Shown: positions 1 to 8,878 of the stretch, piece after piece
Layout of the letters: every line of letters begins with the position of its first letter
Position numbering within the stretch: the stretch's first letter is position 1
Assembly: GCF_004634195.1 (NCBI RefSeq)
Contig: NZ_SKBP01000015.1
Coordinates: forward strand, 1 to 49,405
From: Flavobacterium salilacus subsp. salilacus
Lineage (GTDB): Bacteria; Bacteroidota; Bacteroidia; Flavobacteriales; Flavobacteriaceae
DNA: 49,405 nucleotides
Reading direction: 5' to 3'
The notes under the pieces: generated by a model
The model's database searches: none
Seen by the model: only the letters and a program-made list of their open reading frames with translations
What the model was told of the DNA's origin: nothing
Position numbers and translations under genes: made by a program

Positions 1-3000
1 TCTTGTTCATCGCCCGGGTTGTTGATGTCGCACAGGGTGTAGGGTGCGGGGTTGTTGACTACGGGCAGCGGGTTGACAATGAGTTCCAGCGGCACGATGT
101 CGTAACAGCCGGTGGCGTTGTTGGTTACGCGTACGTAGATAGTGGCGCTGGGGCTGCTGTAGTTGGCCGGGGTGTTTATCGGGGTGAGTCCCAGTTGGGC
201 ACTTGCCATGGTTTGGTAGTAGCTTACGCTGTATTGTGCGGGATTCATGCCATTGAGTACTTCTTCGTCTTTTGTTGTAAGGTCGAAGGTGGCGATGCCG
301 TCGGTATCGTTGGTGCCGTTATCGCACAGGGCGTAGTCCTGGGGTATGGCGGCTACGGGTACGGGGTGTACGATGAGTTGCAGGGTAACGATATCGAAAC
401 ACTGGGTTTGGGTGGATTGTACGCGGATGTACAGGGTTTGGATGCCGTTACTGCTCAGGGCTTCTACGTTGGTGTAGTTGCCGGTGTTGGGTATGGGGTT
501 GGCCGAGTAGGTGGCGTCGTCCTGGGTTTCGTGGATGGTGACATTGACATTGCCCAGGGTATTGCTGATGTTTTGCAGTACGGGGTCAAGGTTGAAGGTG
601 GCTACGTTGTCGTTGTTGAAGTCGCATTCTTCCAGCGGGGCTTGCTCGGGGGCTATGGGTGCCGGGATGACTTGGAGTTCTACGGGTACGATGGTGTAGC
701 ATCCGGTTAGTTCATCGGCTACACGGGCATAGATGGTGCTTGTGGGCGCGGTGAACGGGGTGGTGATATAGTCGTCTGAGCCGGCTTGGGCTGAGGTTGG
801 GTTGTCGTAGTAGCTGATGGTGTATCCGGAGGCGCCAAGGGTGATCTGGGCGTCTATCTCAATGGTGTCGAACTGACCTTCGCCGGGGATTTCTTCACAG
901 GCGTAGAAGGGCTCCAGGGCGGGGTTGGTTTCGGGTAGTGGGTGAACGATGAGATTGAAGCTGCTCACGCTGCGGCATCCGAAGGTGTTGATGGCGGCGG
1001 CCCAAATGGTTTGGGGGGTGCCGCTGTTGGTGTAGGTGCCCGGATTGGTGATGGGGTTGGTGTCTGCCTGGGCGTCTTCCTGGGTTGGGTAGTACTGGGC
1101 TATTACATCGGGATCGCCTTGGGTGACTTCCTGGTCTTTGGTGGTCAGATCGAATTCTTCTTCTCCCGTATTACCGGTGTAGTCGCATTGCTCGTAGTCC
1201 GAAATAGAAGGGACTGCGGGTTCTTGGAATATTGTTACTGTAAAACTGCCTTCATCAGTACAGTTATTTGGTATAGTACCTGATTCGGCATATACATATA
1301 TTACTTGAGTACTTGTTATAACGCTTCCTTCGGACAACATTGTTCCGGTACCGCCAGAACCTGTATAGTAGTTACCCACAGGTAATAACGGAAGTATGTA
1401 ATCGTCTGCTGCACAGGCAGATGCGTCCGCGGGAACTTCAACTACAGGTGTCGGGGTTATGGTAATATCAAAAGAGGTAATACCGTAACATTCAGGGTTA
1501 AGGGCATTGGTTAAACGCACATATAGTGTTGTTGTTCCTGTAGCAGCAATGTAGGTTTCCGGATTGGTGATTTCGTTTGCATCATCTTCCGCGTTTTCAA
1601 GTGTTAAATAATAATCTACTATATAATCATTAGGGTCTGATCCGTCAAGAACAGCACCGTCTAAAGATGTTAAGTCAAATAGTTGATCGCCACTATTATC
1701 GGTATCACATAATTGTATATTGCCGGGATTAACAGGCGTTGGAGCGGGATTTACTATAAGCTCTAACGGGATGTATGTAATACAGGTTTGATCCGGAGCG
1801 TTATCTTGTATTACCCTGAAATAAACTGTTTGGTTTTGAGTTTCATCTGTATCGTATATAGGATAAGTGAGCGGGTTAACATTTGCTTCCGCATCCGCTT
1901 GTGTTGGGTGCATTGTAATTAACAAATCAAGATTTGGCGATGCATTTGTTATTTCGGTTACCTGATCTGTTAGGTCGAAAGTAGCTATATCATCAGGATC
2001 TTCTAATTCACAAATAGAAACTGGTTCCAAATCTACCATAGTAGGCATGAACGACACTATAATATCGAATGGTGTTATGGCAAATGCATCAGGATCATTG
2101 TTATCCTGAACCCTTACATATAGTGTTTGTGTGTTATTTACAAAATTTATCGGAGTTGTAGTATAGTTTGAAGGATCGGCAATAAACTCGCTTCCGTCTT
2201 GTGCTCCTATAAGGGTTTCGTGATAAGTAACTGTATATTCGGCAGGGTCTAATAATGTACTTAGTATGTTACTGTTTTCCGCTACAAGGTTAAATGTTTC
2301 CTGTGAGTCGTGCGGTGCTGCTTTACACAAAAATATGTCCTGTGGTTGTGTAAGTACATAAAGCTCGAAAGAGGTTATAGTAACACAGTAACTTGCATCA
2401 TTGTTTATTGTGGCATATATGGTTTGACCATCTGTACCCGGATATTCATACGGAGGAAATATGGCTATGGCTTCGTCTGTACCTAATCCTTCAGGAGAGT
2501 CAAAATATTGCATGTAGTAGAATTCTGAGTTTGGCACTCCACTAAGTACCAGTTCGTCATTTTCTGTAAGGTCAAACAAGACAGGGTCTATACCGTTAGA
2601 AAAGAATAATAGGTCTGCCGGTTCATTGTATTCCACTTCAGGTATTACTTCTACTAATATTTCGTCTGTAAGCTGGCAATCAGGATCTGAAACGAAAGAT
2701 GCCAACACTGTATATCTTCCGGCTTCTGTAACTGTAATAGAAGTTGCATCTACAGGGTTATTCTCATCATCAAGGATGGTTTCTCCTTCGTACTGCCATT
2801 GGTATATAAAGTTTGGATTTTCTGAAGCTACACTTAGTTCATATTCATCGCCTTCGCAAAGTGCTGTTCCGCTAACGAGTGTTAAATCTTCAGGTAACTC
2901 CGGCTGACCGATATCAAAACTACCTGCTGCAATAAATACGGCAGAGTCAAAAGCAGTATCGTTATAATCGCCTATTGCCAGTTTTATTTTATAGGTATGT

Positions 3001-6000
3001 CCTGCAACAACATCTGATGATGCTGTCATTACTACTGTTTGTCCCAACATATTAATAGCTGAGTTTGCAGGGTTTGCAGGGTTGTACTGACCAAAGTAAG
3101 TAACATTTGCCGAAGGGCAACCGGCATTATATAATGAGTTCCTAATGTTGGTTACTGATACCGGTATAGTAGTACCCGGTATAACGGCAAGGTTAACGTT
3201 GGTAACACTACCATCAGTTAAATCGGTCAGCAGGAATGCAAATACATCACTAAATCCACACTGGTATGTACCGTACTCATTAGAAGCAAAAAGGAAATCA
3301 AAACTCATGGTGTCCGTAAGCGGCACGAAGTTAAACTGTAGGTAAGTTACGTCATTAATTGTACCAAAATTACCGTTTGCCTGGCTTACTGCTAACAGCT
3401 CTGCGTCCCCTATACCTGATGCTACAGATGATGTAACGGGTGCATTATATTTTCCTTCACTAAGCTCGGCATTACCACAACGTAAGATGATACCGTCTTG
3501 TATTGGGAAATTGGAGTTATTTCCTTCAAAATAGCCTATACCAAAGTTTCCACCAATATTTCCTGCCGACCATGTGATGTTAGAAACATCCACACATTCT
3601 GCTTCTATAAGGATATCTTCTACCAGTTCTTCTACAGTATAAGCATATTTATCTACAGTAACAAAATCTTCTGCCAGCTCATTAGTATCGGTACACGTTG
3701 TGCATCCTGGCACAGGATCCGGCGTATCACTTTCTACTGTTACTGTGTTTACTAAATCAACAGTGTCATCATAATCCTCAGGCACAACAATGGTAACTAT
3801 ATATTCTAATGTTTCTCCTGCAGGAAGTACCGGTACTGAGGTAAGTAGTTCTCCCTCGCCACTGGTACCTTCTCCTTGCCAAAACAATATTTCAATATCA
3901 TACGGGATAGGGTCATATACAACTACGTTGTAGGCATCACTCGGACCCGGATTTGTAACTGTTATAGTATATACTACATTTTGTCCTAAAATGAATGTAT
4001 CCTGACCATCTGTTTTTAATGTAACAAGATTTGCCTGTGGATTTGGTGTAGCAGTATGGGTACAATCAGGGCAATCAGGTGTAGGGTCTGTTGTATCACT
4101 TGTTACTGTTACTTCATTAACTATATCAGTAGTCTGGTCAAAGTTGCTTGGCACAGGTATAGTAAACTGATAGGTTACTGTGGTATTAGGCAGCATTGTA
4201 GCTATCACATCGTTAAGGTCGCCGGTGCCGGTTGTACCATTACCATACCAGGTTGCATCGGCAGCCGTAAGTCCGGCAGGAACTATATCCTGAACCGTAA
4301 CATTGGTTGCTGCGCCCGGTCCTTGGTTTGTAACTGTTATGGTATATACAGCATCTGCTCCTGCAGTGTAGGTATCGCCTGATGCCAGTGTTTTTGTTAT
4401 TAAAAGATCGGCATCTGCTGTTGCACTGTAATCCGTATCAATACATTCGTCACAAGTAGTATCAGGATCGGTAGTGTCTGATGTAACTGTTGTTTCACTT
4501 GTCAGTACATCTGTATATCCTACAGGAACATCAAGGCTGATGGTATAGGTAACTGTTTCGCCAACGGCAAGTGTAGGGATGGTATCATCCAAAGCAACAT
4601 CTGTGCCTGATGAACCGTTGCTTCCTGTCCAAGAAAAAGATGTTATGTCGGTAGGGATAGCATTTTGTACCACCACGTTTTGAGCTTCTGTAGGACCGTT
4701 ATTAGTAACAGTAACGGTATATGTTGCTGTTGTTCCTTCGGTATAAACCTCCTGATTATTGGTATTAACCACAACAATATCAGCCGAAAGTTCTTGGGTA
4801 TCAATATCTGTACAATCTGTACATGAAGTATCAGGGTCGTTATCGCTTGTTACTACAGCCTCGGTTACAAGATTGCCACTAAAGCTATCAGGAACAACAA
4901 GGGTAACTGAATAAATAATACTCTCCCCTGAGTTAAGGGTAGGCGTTATCACGTCAAGCGGCACATTGTCTCCGTCAACACCATTACTTGCTGTCCATGA
5001 ATATTCTGATATTCCATTCGGTATATCATATACCACATGAACATTTTGTGCTGTTGCGGGACCATTATTAGTTACTGTTACCAGATATATCACTTCAGTC
5101 GCTGCTGTATAGGTAGCCTGGCTATCTGTATTTGTAACAACCAAGTCCGCTTCGGTTCCCGGGCTGTAATCGGTGTCACTACACTGTACGCAGGCAGTAT
5201 CAGGATCATCCGTATTACTGGTTACAACAGCTTGTACTGTTAACGAAGGGTCGTTATAAGCAACAGGCACATCAAGTGTAATGGTATAAACCACACTTTC
5301 TCCTGCTGCCATAGTAGCTATAACATCCTGCAAAGCTACATCTGTACCTGATGAACCATTATCACCCGTCCATGAAAAGGATGTTATACCCGCAGGGATG
5401 GCAACATCTACTGTAACGTTGTCTGCCGTAGCAGGACCATTATTTGTAACTGTAACTGTATATACAGGCGTTGAACCTGCGGTATAAGTTCCTTGTCCGT
5501 TAGTAACTATTGTTTCAATATCCGCTACAACCGAAGAAGTATCAACATCCGTACATTGCGGACAAGAAACGTCAGGATCTGTACTGCCTGTTGTTACAGA
5601 GGCTTCGCTAACAAGATTGCCTGTATAAGCTACAGGTACATCAAGCGTAATAGTATAAGTTACTATTTCACCGACAGCGAGTGTACTGATAACATCAGAT
5701 AAATCGCCTGTACCTGATGAACCATTATCGCCCGTCCATGAAAAAGATGTTATACCTGCCGGCATAACATTACTTACTATTATATTATTAGCTGTTTGAG
5801 GCCCAACGTTACTTACTGTAAGGGTATAAACAGATTGTGTACCCGGAGTGTAATATTGTTGGTTGTTAGTATTTACCACTACCACATTTGCCACCGGCGG
5901 TAAGTCTGTATCGGTACATGTTGTACATGCCGGATTAGGATCTGTATAAGAACCTGTGGCACTTACTGTGCTGGTAAGTGACCCTGTATAAAAGGCAGGT

Positions 6001-6653
6001 ACATCCAGCGTTACGGTATAGGTTACTACCTGACCTATGGGCAGGTTTTCTAAACTATTCGAAAGATTGACGTTTGTACCTGAACTACCGTTACTTCCTG
6101 TCCATGAAAAAGATGTTATTCCGGATGGAATAGCATTCAATACATTTATTTCAGATGCTACTTCAGGTCCGTTGTTTACTACAGTTATGGCATAAACAGA
6201 CTGACCTCCCAGTATATAATTATCCTGATTATCAGAAATCATTATTTCAATATCTGATTGGGTATTGTAAGTAACTTCTATTTCAGGAAGGGTATTGTTA
6301 TTACCAAAACTTCCCGGTATTTTTATATTTATGGTATAAGTAACCGTTTCATTTACTCCTAATACAGGAATAGTATTGTTTAAGGCTACATTTGTACCTG
6401 TAGAGCCGTTAGTACCTTCCCACCAAAAGCGTGTAATGCCGGCGGTAATCACTATACCTGGGGGTATAGGATAAAAGACATTTACATTTTGCGCAGGGTC
6501 AGGACCATTATTGGTTACCATTACGGAGAATGTAAGGGTTTGACCCGCAGTATATTCATAATCCGGATTAGTATTGAAAACAACAATTTCAGACTGCGCT
6601 CGCAGTCCTATTGCTCCCAAAACCAATAGTAGTGTTAGTAGTAATTTTTTCAT
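1..6653 (-). CDS. Giant secreted DUF11/Ig-like repeat protein (C-terminus off the left edge)
   Basis: Starts at the ATG at 6653 and stays open to the edge (~2,217 codons seen). Residues 1-20 are a signal peptide ending ALRAQ-like. Eight DUF11-type repeats of ~120 residues fill ~21-990; most carry an FSWTGSNGSSGT-like core and end in a paired-Cys CTDCTD-like motif. Next comes a domain resembling the choice-of-anchor L family (FLFASNEY near 1121), an Ig-like domain, four ~98-residue repeats with an FDLT motif and a conserved CD pair, a second Ig-like domain, and four more FDLT repeats to the edge. Such proteins in flavobacteria usually end in a T9SS type B sorting domain and act as surface adhesins or gliding-associated proteins; that end is not visible, so the role is inferred. 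Bases 1 to ~1,205 (last four repeats) are clearly GC-richer than the rest. Lone gene, divergent from nfu. Confidence 0.85.
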   Translation of the reverse strand, partial: MKKLLLTLLLVLGAIGLRAQSEIVVFNTNPDYEYTAGQTLTFSVMVTNNGPDPAQNVNVFYPIPPGIVITAGITRFWWEGTNGSTGTNVALNNTIPVLGVNETVTYTINIKIPGSFGNNNTLPEIEVTYNTQSDIEIMISDNQDNYILGGQSVYAITVVNNGPEVASEINVLNAIPSGITSFSWTGSNGSSGTNVNLSNSLENLPIGQVVTYTVTLDVPAFYTGSLTSTVSATGSYTDPNPACTTCTDTDLPPVANVVVVNTNNQQYYTPGTQSVYTLTVSNVGPQTANNIIVSNVMPAGITSFSWTGDNGSSGTGDLSDVISTLAVGEIVTYTITLDVPVAYTGNLVSEASVTTGSTDPDVSCPQCTDVDTSSVVADIETIVTNGQGTYTAGSTPVYTVTVTNNGPATADNVTVDVAIPAGITSFSWTGDNGSSGTDVALQDVIATMAAGESVVYTITLDVPVAYNDPSLTVQAVVTSNTDDPDTACVQCSDTDYSPGTEADLVVTNTDSQATYTAATEVIYLVTVTNNGPATAQNVHVVYDIPNGISEYSWTASNGVDGDNVPLDVITPTLNSGESIIYSVTLVVPDSFSGNLVTEAVVTSDNDPDTSCTDCTDIDTQELSADIVVVNTNNQEVYTEGTTATYTVTVTNNGPTEAQNVVVQNAIPTDITSFSWTGSNGSSGTDVALDDTIPTLAVGETVTYTISLDVPVGYTDVLTSETTVTSDTTDPDTTCDECIDTDYSATADADLLITKTLASGDTYTAGADAVYTITVTNQGPGAATNVTVQDIVPAGLTAADATWYGNGTTGTGDLNDVIATMLPNTTVTYQFTIPVPSNFDQTTDIVNEVTVTSDTTDPTPDCPDCTHTATPNPQANLVTLKTDGQDTFILGQNVVYTITVTNPGPSDAYNVVVYDPIPYDIEILFWQGEGTSGEGELLTSVPVLPAGETLEYIVTIVVPEDYDDTVDLVNTVTVESDTPDPVPGCTTCTDTNELAEDFVTVDKYAYTVEELVEDILIEAECVDVSNITWSAGNIGGNFGIGYFEGNNSNFPIQDGIILRCGNAELSEGKYNAPVTSSVASGIGDAELLAVSQANGNFGTINDVTYLQFNFVPLTDTMSFDFLFASNEYGTYQCGFSDVFAFLLTDLTDGSVTNVNLAVIPGTTIPVSVTNIRNSLYNAGCPSANVTYFGQYNPANPANSAINMLGQTVVMTASSDVVAGHTYKIKLAIGDYNDTAFDSAVFIAAGSFDIGQPELPEDLTLVSGTALCEGDEYELSVASENPNFIYQWQYEGETILDDENNPVDATSITVTEAGRYTVLASFVSDPDCQLTDEILVEVIPEVEYNEPADLLFFSNGIDPVLFDLTENDELVLSGVPNSEFYYMQYFDSPEGLGTDEAIAIFPPYEYPGTDGQTIYATINNDASYCVTITSFELYVLTQPQDIFLCKAAPHDSQETFNLVAENSNILSTLLDPAEYTVTYHETLIGAQDGSEFIADPSNYTTTPINFVNNTQTLYVRVQDNNDPDAFAITPFDIIVSFMPTMVDLEPVSICELEDPDDIATFDLTDQVTEITNASPNLDLLITMHPTQADAEANVNPLTYPIYDTDETQNQTVYFRVIQDNAPDQTCITYIPLELIVNPAPTPVNPGNIQLCDTDNSGDQLFDLTSLDGAVLDGSDPNDYIVDYYLTLENAEDDANEITNPETYIAATGTTTLYVRLTNALNPECYGITSFDITITPTPVVEVPADASACAADDYILPLLPVGNYYTGSGGTGTMLSEGSVITSTQVIYVYAESGTIPNNCTDEGSFTVTIFQEPAVPSISDYEQCDYTGNTGEEEFDLTTKDQEVTQGDPDVIAQYYPTQEDAQADTNPITNPGTYTNSGTPQTIWAAAINTFGCRSVSSFNLIVHPLPETNPALEPFYACEEIPGEGQFDTIEIDAQITLGASGYTISYYDNPTSAQAGSDDYITTPFTAPTSTIYARVADELTGCYTIVPVELQVIPAPIAPEQAPLEECDFNNDNVATFNLDPVLQNISNTLGNVNVTIHETQDDATYSANPIPNTGNYTNVEALSSNGIQTLYIRVQSTQTQCFDIVTLQLIVHPVPVAAIPQDYALCDNGTNDTDGIATFDLTTKDEEVLNGMNPAQYSVSYYQTMASAQLGLTPINTPANYSSPSATIYVRVTNNATGCYDIVPLELIVNPLPVVNNPAPYTLCDINNPGDEQ

Positions 6654-6685
6654 ATAGCGAATTTTTAATGTACAAATGTTTAATA

Positions 6686-6693
6686 CAAAAATA
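6686..6693 (-). promoter_or_regulatory. Candidate -7 box for the giant repeat gene
   Basis: The minus strand reads TATTTTTG, matching the Bacteroidota -7 consensus TAnnTTTG, about 33 bases before the ATG at 6653. I see no clear TTG at the -33 position, so this is tentative. Confidence 0.35.
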
Positions 6694-6875
6694 AAATTTT
6701 ATTAAATAAAAGTTATATATACAGAACCTCAAATATAAATATTCGGCAACACTTTAGATGTTAATTTCAGAAAAATCACAAATTCTTTCGTAATTTTTAA
6801 AAATAATAACTTTTTTATCTATAATAACAACTGAATATACAATATCCCTACCTTCGATTTAGATTTTTTTTAGCT

Positions 6876-6883
6876 TAATTTTG
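6876..6883 (+). promoter_or_regulatory. Candidate -7 box for the NifU-like gene
   Basis: TAATTTTG matches TAnnTTTG and lies 16 bases before the ATG at 6900, implying a leader of about ten bases. The -33 element is not obvious. Confidence 0.45.
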
Positions 6884-6899
6884 TGGAAAAATAATATCC

Positions 6900-7799
6900 A
6901 TGGAAAAAATCAACATACGCCCTACGCAAAACCCTGCAATAGTGAAATTTGAGTTTAGTAACTTTATTGCTAAGGGAAATAATTATGAATATAAAAACAT
7001 TGACGATACGGCAAACTCGCCTTTGGCAAAGCAATTATTCTATTTACCATTCGTAAAATCGGTATATATATCGGGTAATTTTATAGGTATCGAAAAGTAC
7101 TCCATTGTAGAATGGGAGGATGTACAGGAAGATGTTGCCGAACAAATAGAGGAGTTTGTAAACAACGGAGGGATTATAATTACCGAAGACACCGAAGTAA
7201 AGAAAAAACTGCCTGTAACTATATATGTAGAAAGCACGCCTAACCCTGCGGTAATGAAATTTGTTTATAACAAGCTGCTTACCAAAGTTCCTGCCGAGTT
7301 TAAAAACATTGATGAAACAGCCGCTTCGCCACTGGCACGCGAGCTGTTTAAACTACCTTTTGTAAAAGAAGTTTTTATAGACGAAAATTACATTTCGGTT
7401 TCTAAGTACAGCGTTGCGGAATGGAATGATATAACTTCCGAAATACGAGCATTTATAAAGAAGTTTATTGAAGAAGGCAATACCGTAATAGACGAATCGC
7501 TTATACAGCAAACACCTGAAGCTGAAAAGCAGAAAGAGGCTTATTTTGATACTCTTGATGTAACGTCACAACGTATTATAAATATACTGGAAGAATATGT
7601 AAAACCCGCAGTAGCCGGCGATGGAGGCAACATTGCCTTTGATTCGTATGACGAAAAAGAAAAACGTGTAAAGGTAATATTGCAAGGAGCTTGCAGTGGA
7701 TGCCCCTCCTCTACCTTTACCTTAAAAAGCGGTATAGAAAATATGCTGAAAGATATGCTTAATGATAATGACATTCAGGTAGAGGCTTTGAATGCTTAA
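6900..7799 (+). CDS. NifU/Nfu-family iron-sulfur cluster scaffold with duplicated N-terminal domain
   Basis: A 299-residue cytoplasmic protein likely to carry and transfer Fe-S clusters to apo-proteins. Two related Nfu N-type domains are seen: residues ~1-90 and ~103-195 both begin with a TPNPA-like stretch and share an SPLA-L-FKLPFVK-like segment. The C-terminal NifU domain (~220-299) contains the cluster-binding CSGC motif, Cys265 and Cys268. The duplicated N domain is longer than the single-N-domain Nfu of many bacteria, but this arrangement is familiar to me from Bacteroidota. It is monocistronic between a divergent and a convergent neighbour, with a strong hairpin region downstream (7806-7946). 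The start is the only ATG fitting the family and sits just after a -7 box. Confidence 0.93.
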   Translation: MEKINIRPTQNPAIVKFEFSNFIAKGNNYEYKNIDDTANSPLAKQLFYLPFVKSVYISGNFIGIEKYSIVEWEDVQEDVAEQIEEFVNNGGIIITEDTEVKKKLPVTIYVESTPNPAVMKFVYNKLLTKVPAEFKNIDETAASPLARELFKLPFVKEVFIDENYISVSKYSVAEWNDITSEIRAFIKKFIEEGNTVIDESLIQQTPEAEKQKEAYFDTLDVTSQRIINILEEYVKPAVAGDGGNIAFDSYDEKEKRVKVILQGACSGCPSSTFTLKSGIENMLKDMLNDNDIQVEALNA

Positions 7800-7805
7800 A
7801 CCAAA

Positions 7806-7946
7806 AAAAAGGAGTTGTCTCAAAAGTGTCATTCTGAGCGCAATGCAATGGAGTGAAGAATCTCAATTGTTTGATAAACAAGAGATTCTTCCTTCGTCAG
7901 AATGACAAAAATGCTTGTTTAAGCACTTTTGATACAGCCCCTTTTT
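7806..7946. terminator. Large nested inverted repeat between convergent genes (bidirectional terminator)
   Basis: The outer arms 7806-7828 and 7924-7946 pair at 20 of 23 positions by hand count. An A-run sits on the left and a T-run on the right, so the structure can end both the NifU-like gene (plus) and the pseudouridine synthase (minus). It encloses a second palindromic unit at 7828-7906, annotated separately. Confidence 0.6.
7828..7906 (+). repeat. Dispersed palindromic repeat, copy 1 (79 bp)
   Basis: The ends are GTCATTCTGA and TCAGAATGAC, and the inner arms GAAGAATCTC and GAGATTCTTC also pair. An ungapped copy with about 65 of 79 identical positions lies in the opposite orientation at 43816-43894. 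The style (CATTCTGAGCG...GAAGAATCT) resembles short palindromic repeats I recall as widespread in bacterial intergenic DNA; no coding capacity. Confidence 0.75.
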
Positions 7947-7949
7947 GTG

Positions 7950-8849
7950 TTATATATTTTTTAGGTTGATAACCTCTTGTTCGGTTAAAAAGCGCCAGTT
8001 GCCACGTGGCAGATTTTTCTTGGTAAGCCCCGCATAGGAAACGCGATCTACCTTTATCACATCATATTTAAAGCTTTCAAAAATAGCGCGCACTACTCTT
8101 ACATTTTGTGTGCGGAGTTTTATGCCTATTTCTGTTTTAGGTTCGTTCTCAATATAACTTACCTCATCTATAAACAGTCGGTGTCCGTCAAGGGTTACAC
8201 CCTGACTCATTTTTTCCAAGTCTTCAAACTTCAGGTTTCTGTCTAATGACACCTGATATATTTTGAACGACTTTTGGTTTGGTAACGAAAACTTACGAAT
8301 CATATCGGCATCGTTAGTAAATATCAAAAGCCCGGTTGTGTTTTTATCCATCCTGCCTATGGGTTGCAGCTTTGCTTTGGTAGCACTTCGCACAAGCTCC
8401 ATAACATTTCGCAAATCTCTTTCTTCATCCCCTGCCGTACTAAAATTCTTTGGCTTGTTCAGTAACAGGTATTCTTTCTTTTCGGGCATTATGGTAGCCC
8501 CGTCAAACTCCACCTTATCGGTAAGCTTTACTTTATGACCCATTTCGGTTATTACCTCTCCGTTTACCTTTACATTTCCTGATTGTATATAGATATCGGC
8601 ATCTCTGCGCGAACACATGCCTGAGTTGGCAATATATTTATTAAGTCGCAACTCATCAGGATTAGAAGGCGCTTTAGGTTTAGGTGCGGGTGCAGCCTCT
8701 TTTTTTACAAAAGGTTTCTTGCCTTGCAGCGGTTTACTTGCCGCCGGTCTGCGTGTGCTGTTACTTCCAGTTCCTTTAGGTCTTCCCGGTTTCTTTCTGT
8801 CATTACCTCCTCTGCCTGAGGTATTTCCTCTGCTGCTATTGTTACTCAT
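7950..8849 (-). CDS. rluB: S4-domain rRNA pseudouridine synthase (RsuA/RluB family)
   Basis: A 299-residue enzyme that isomerises a uridine in ribosomal RNA. Residues 1-65 are a basic, low-complexity tail rich in Arg, Lys, Gly and Pro, probably disordered and RNA-binding. An S4 domain follows (~68-115: LNKYIANSGMCSRRDAD) and then the catalytic domain, with the family motif GRMDKNTTGLLIFTND and catalytic Asp168. Long basic tails are common in the flavobacterial members. It is last in the mevalonate/prenyltransferase operon, 29 bases after the preceding gene, so it is probably cotranscribed without being functionally linked. RluB (23S site) is my best family guess; RluE or RluF cannot be excluded by reading alone. 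Confidence 0.88.
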   Translation of the reverse strand: MSNNSSRGNTSGRGGNDRKKPGRPKGTGSNSTRRPAASKPLQGKKPFVKKEAAPAPKPKAPSNPDELRLNKYIANSGMCSRRDADIYIQSGNVKVNGEVITEMGHKVKLTDKVEFDGATIMPEKKEYLLLNKPKNFSTAGDEERDLRNVMELVRSATKAKLQPIGRMDKNTTGLLIFTNDADMIRKFSLPNQKSFKIYQVSLDRNLKFEDLEKMSQGVTLDGHRLFIDEVSYIENEPKTEIGIKLRTQNVRVVRAIFESFKYDVIKVDRVSYAGLTKKNLPRGNWRFLTEQEVINLKNI

Positions 8850-8878
8850 CTGCTATTATAATTTTTGCAAAGATAGTA

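Noticed and set aside
3..710. A 235-codon plus-strand frame, Gly/Val-rich, in the GC-rich left end
   Set aside because: It is the antisense of the FDLT repeats in register with their codons; high GC removes stops. Composition and repeats are explained by the minus-strand gene.
2626..5702. Several 65-110-codon plus-strand frames rich in Ser, Ile, Cys or Tyr
   Set aside because: All are shadows of the DUF11/Ig repeat gene on the minus strand, with biased composition and no start signals.
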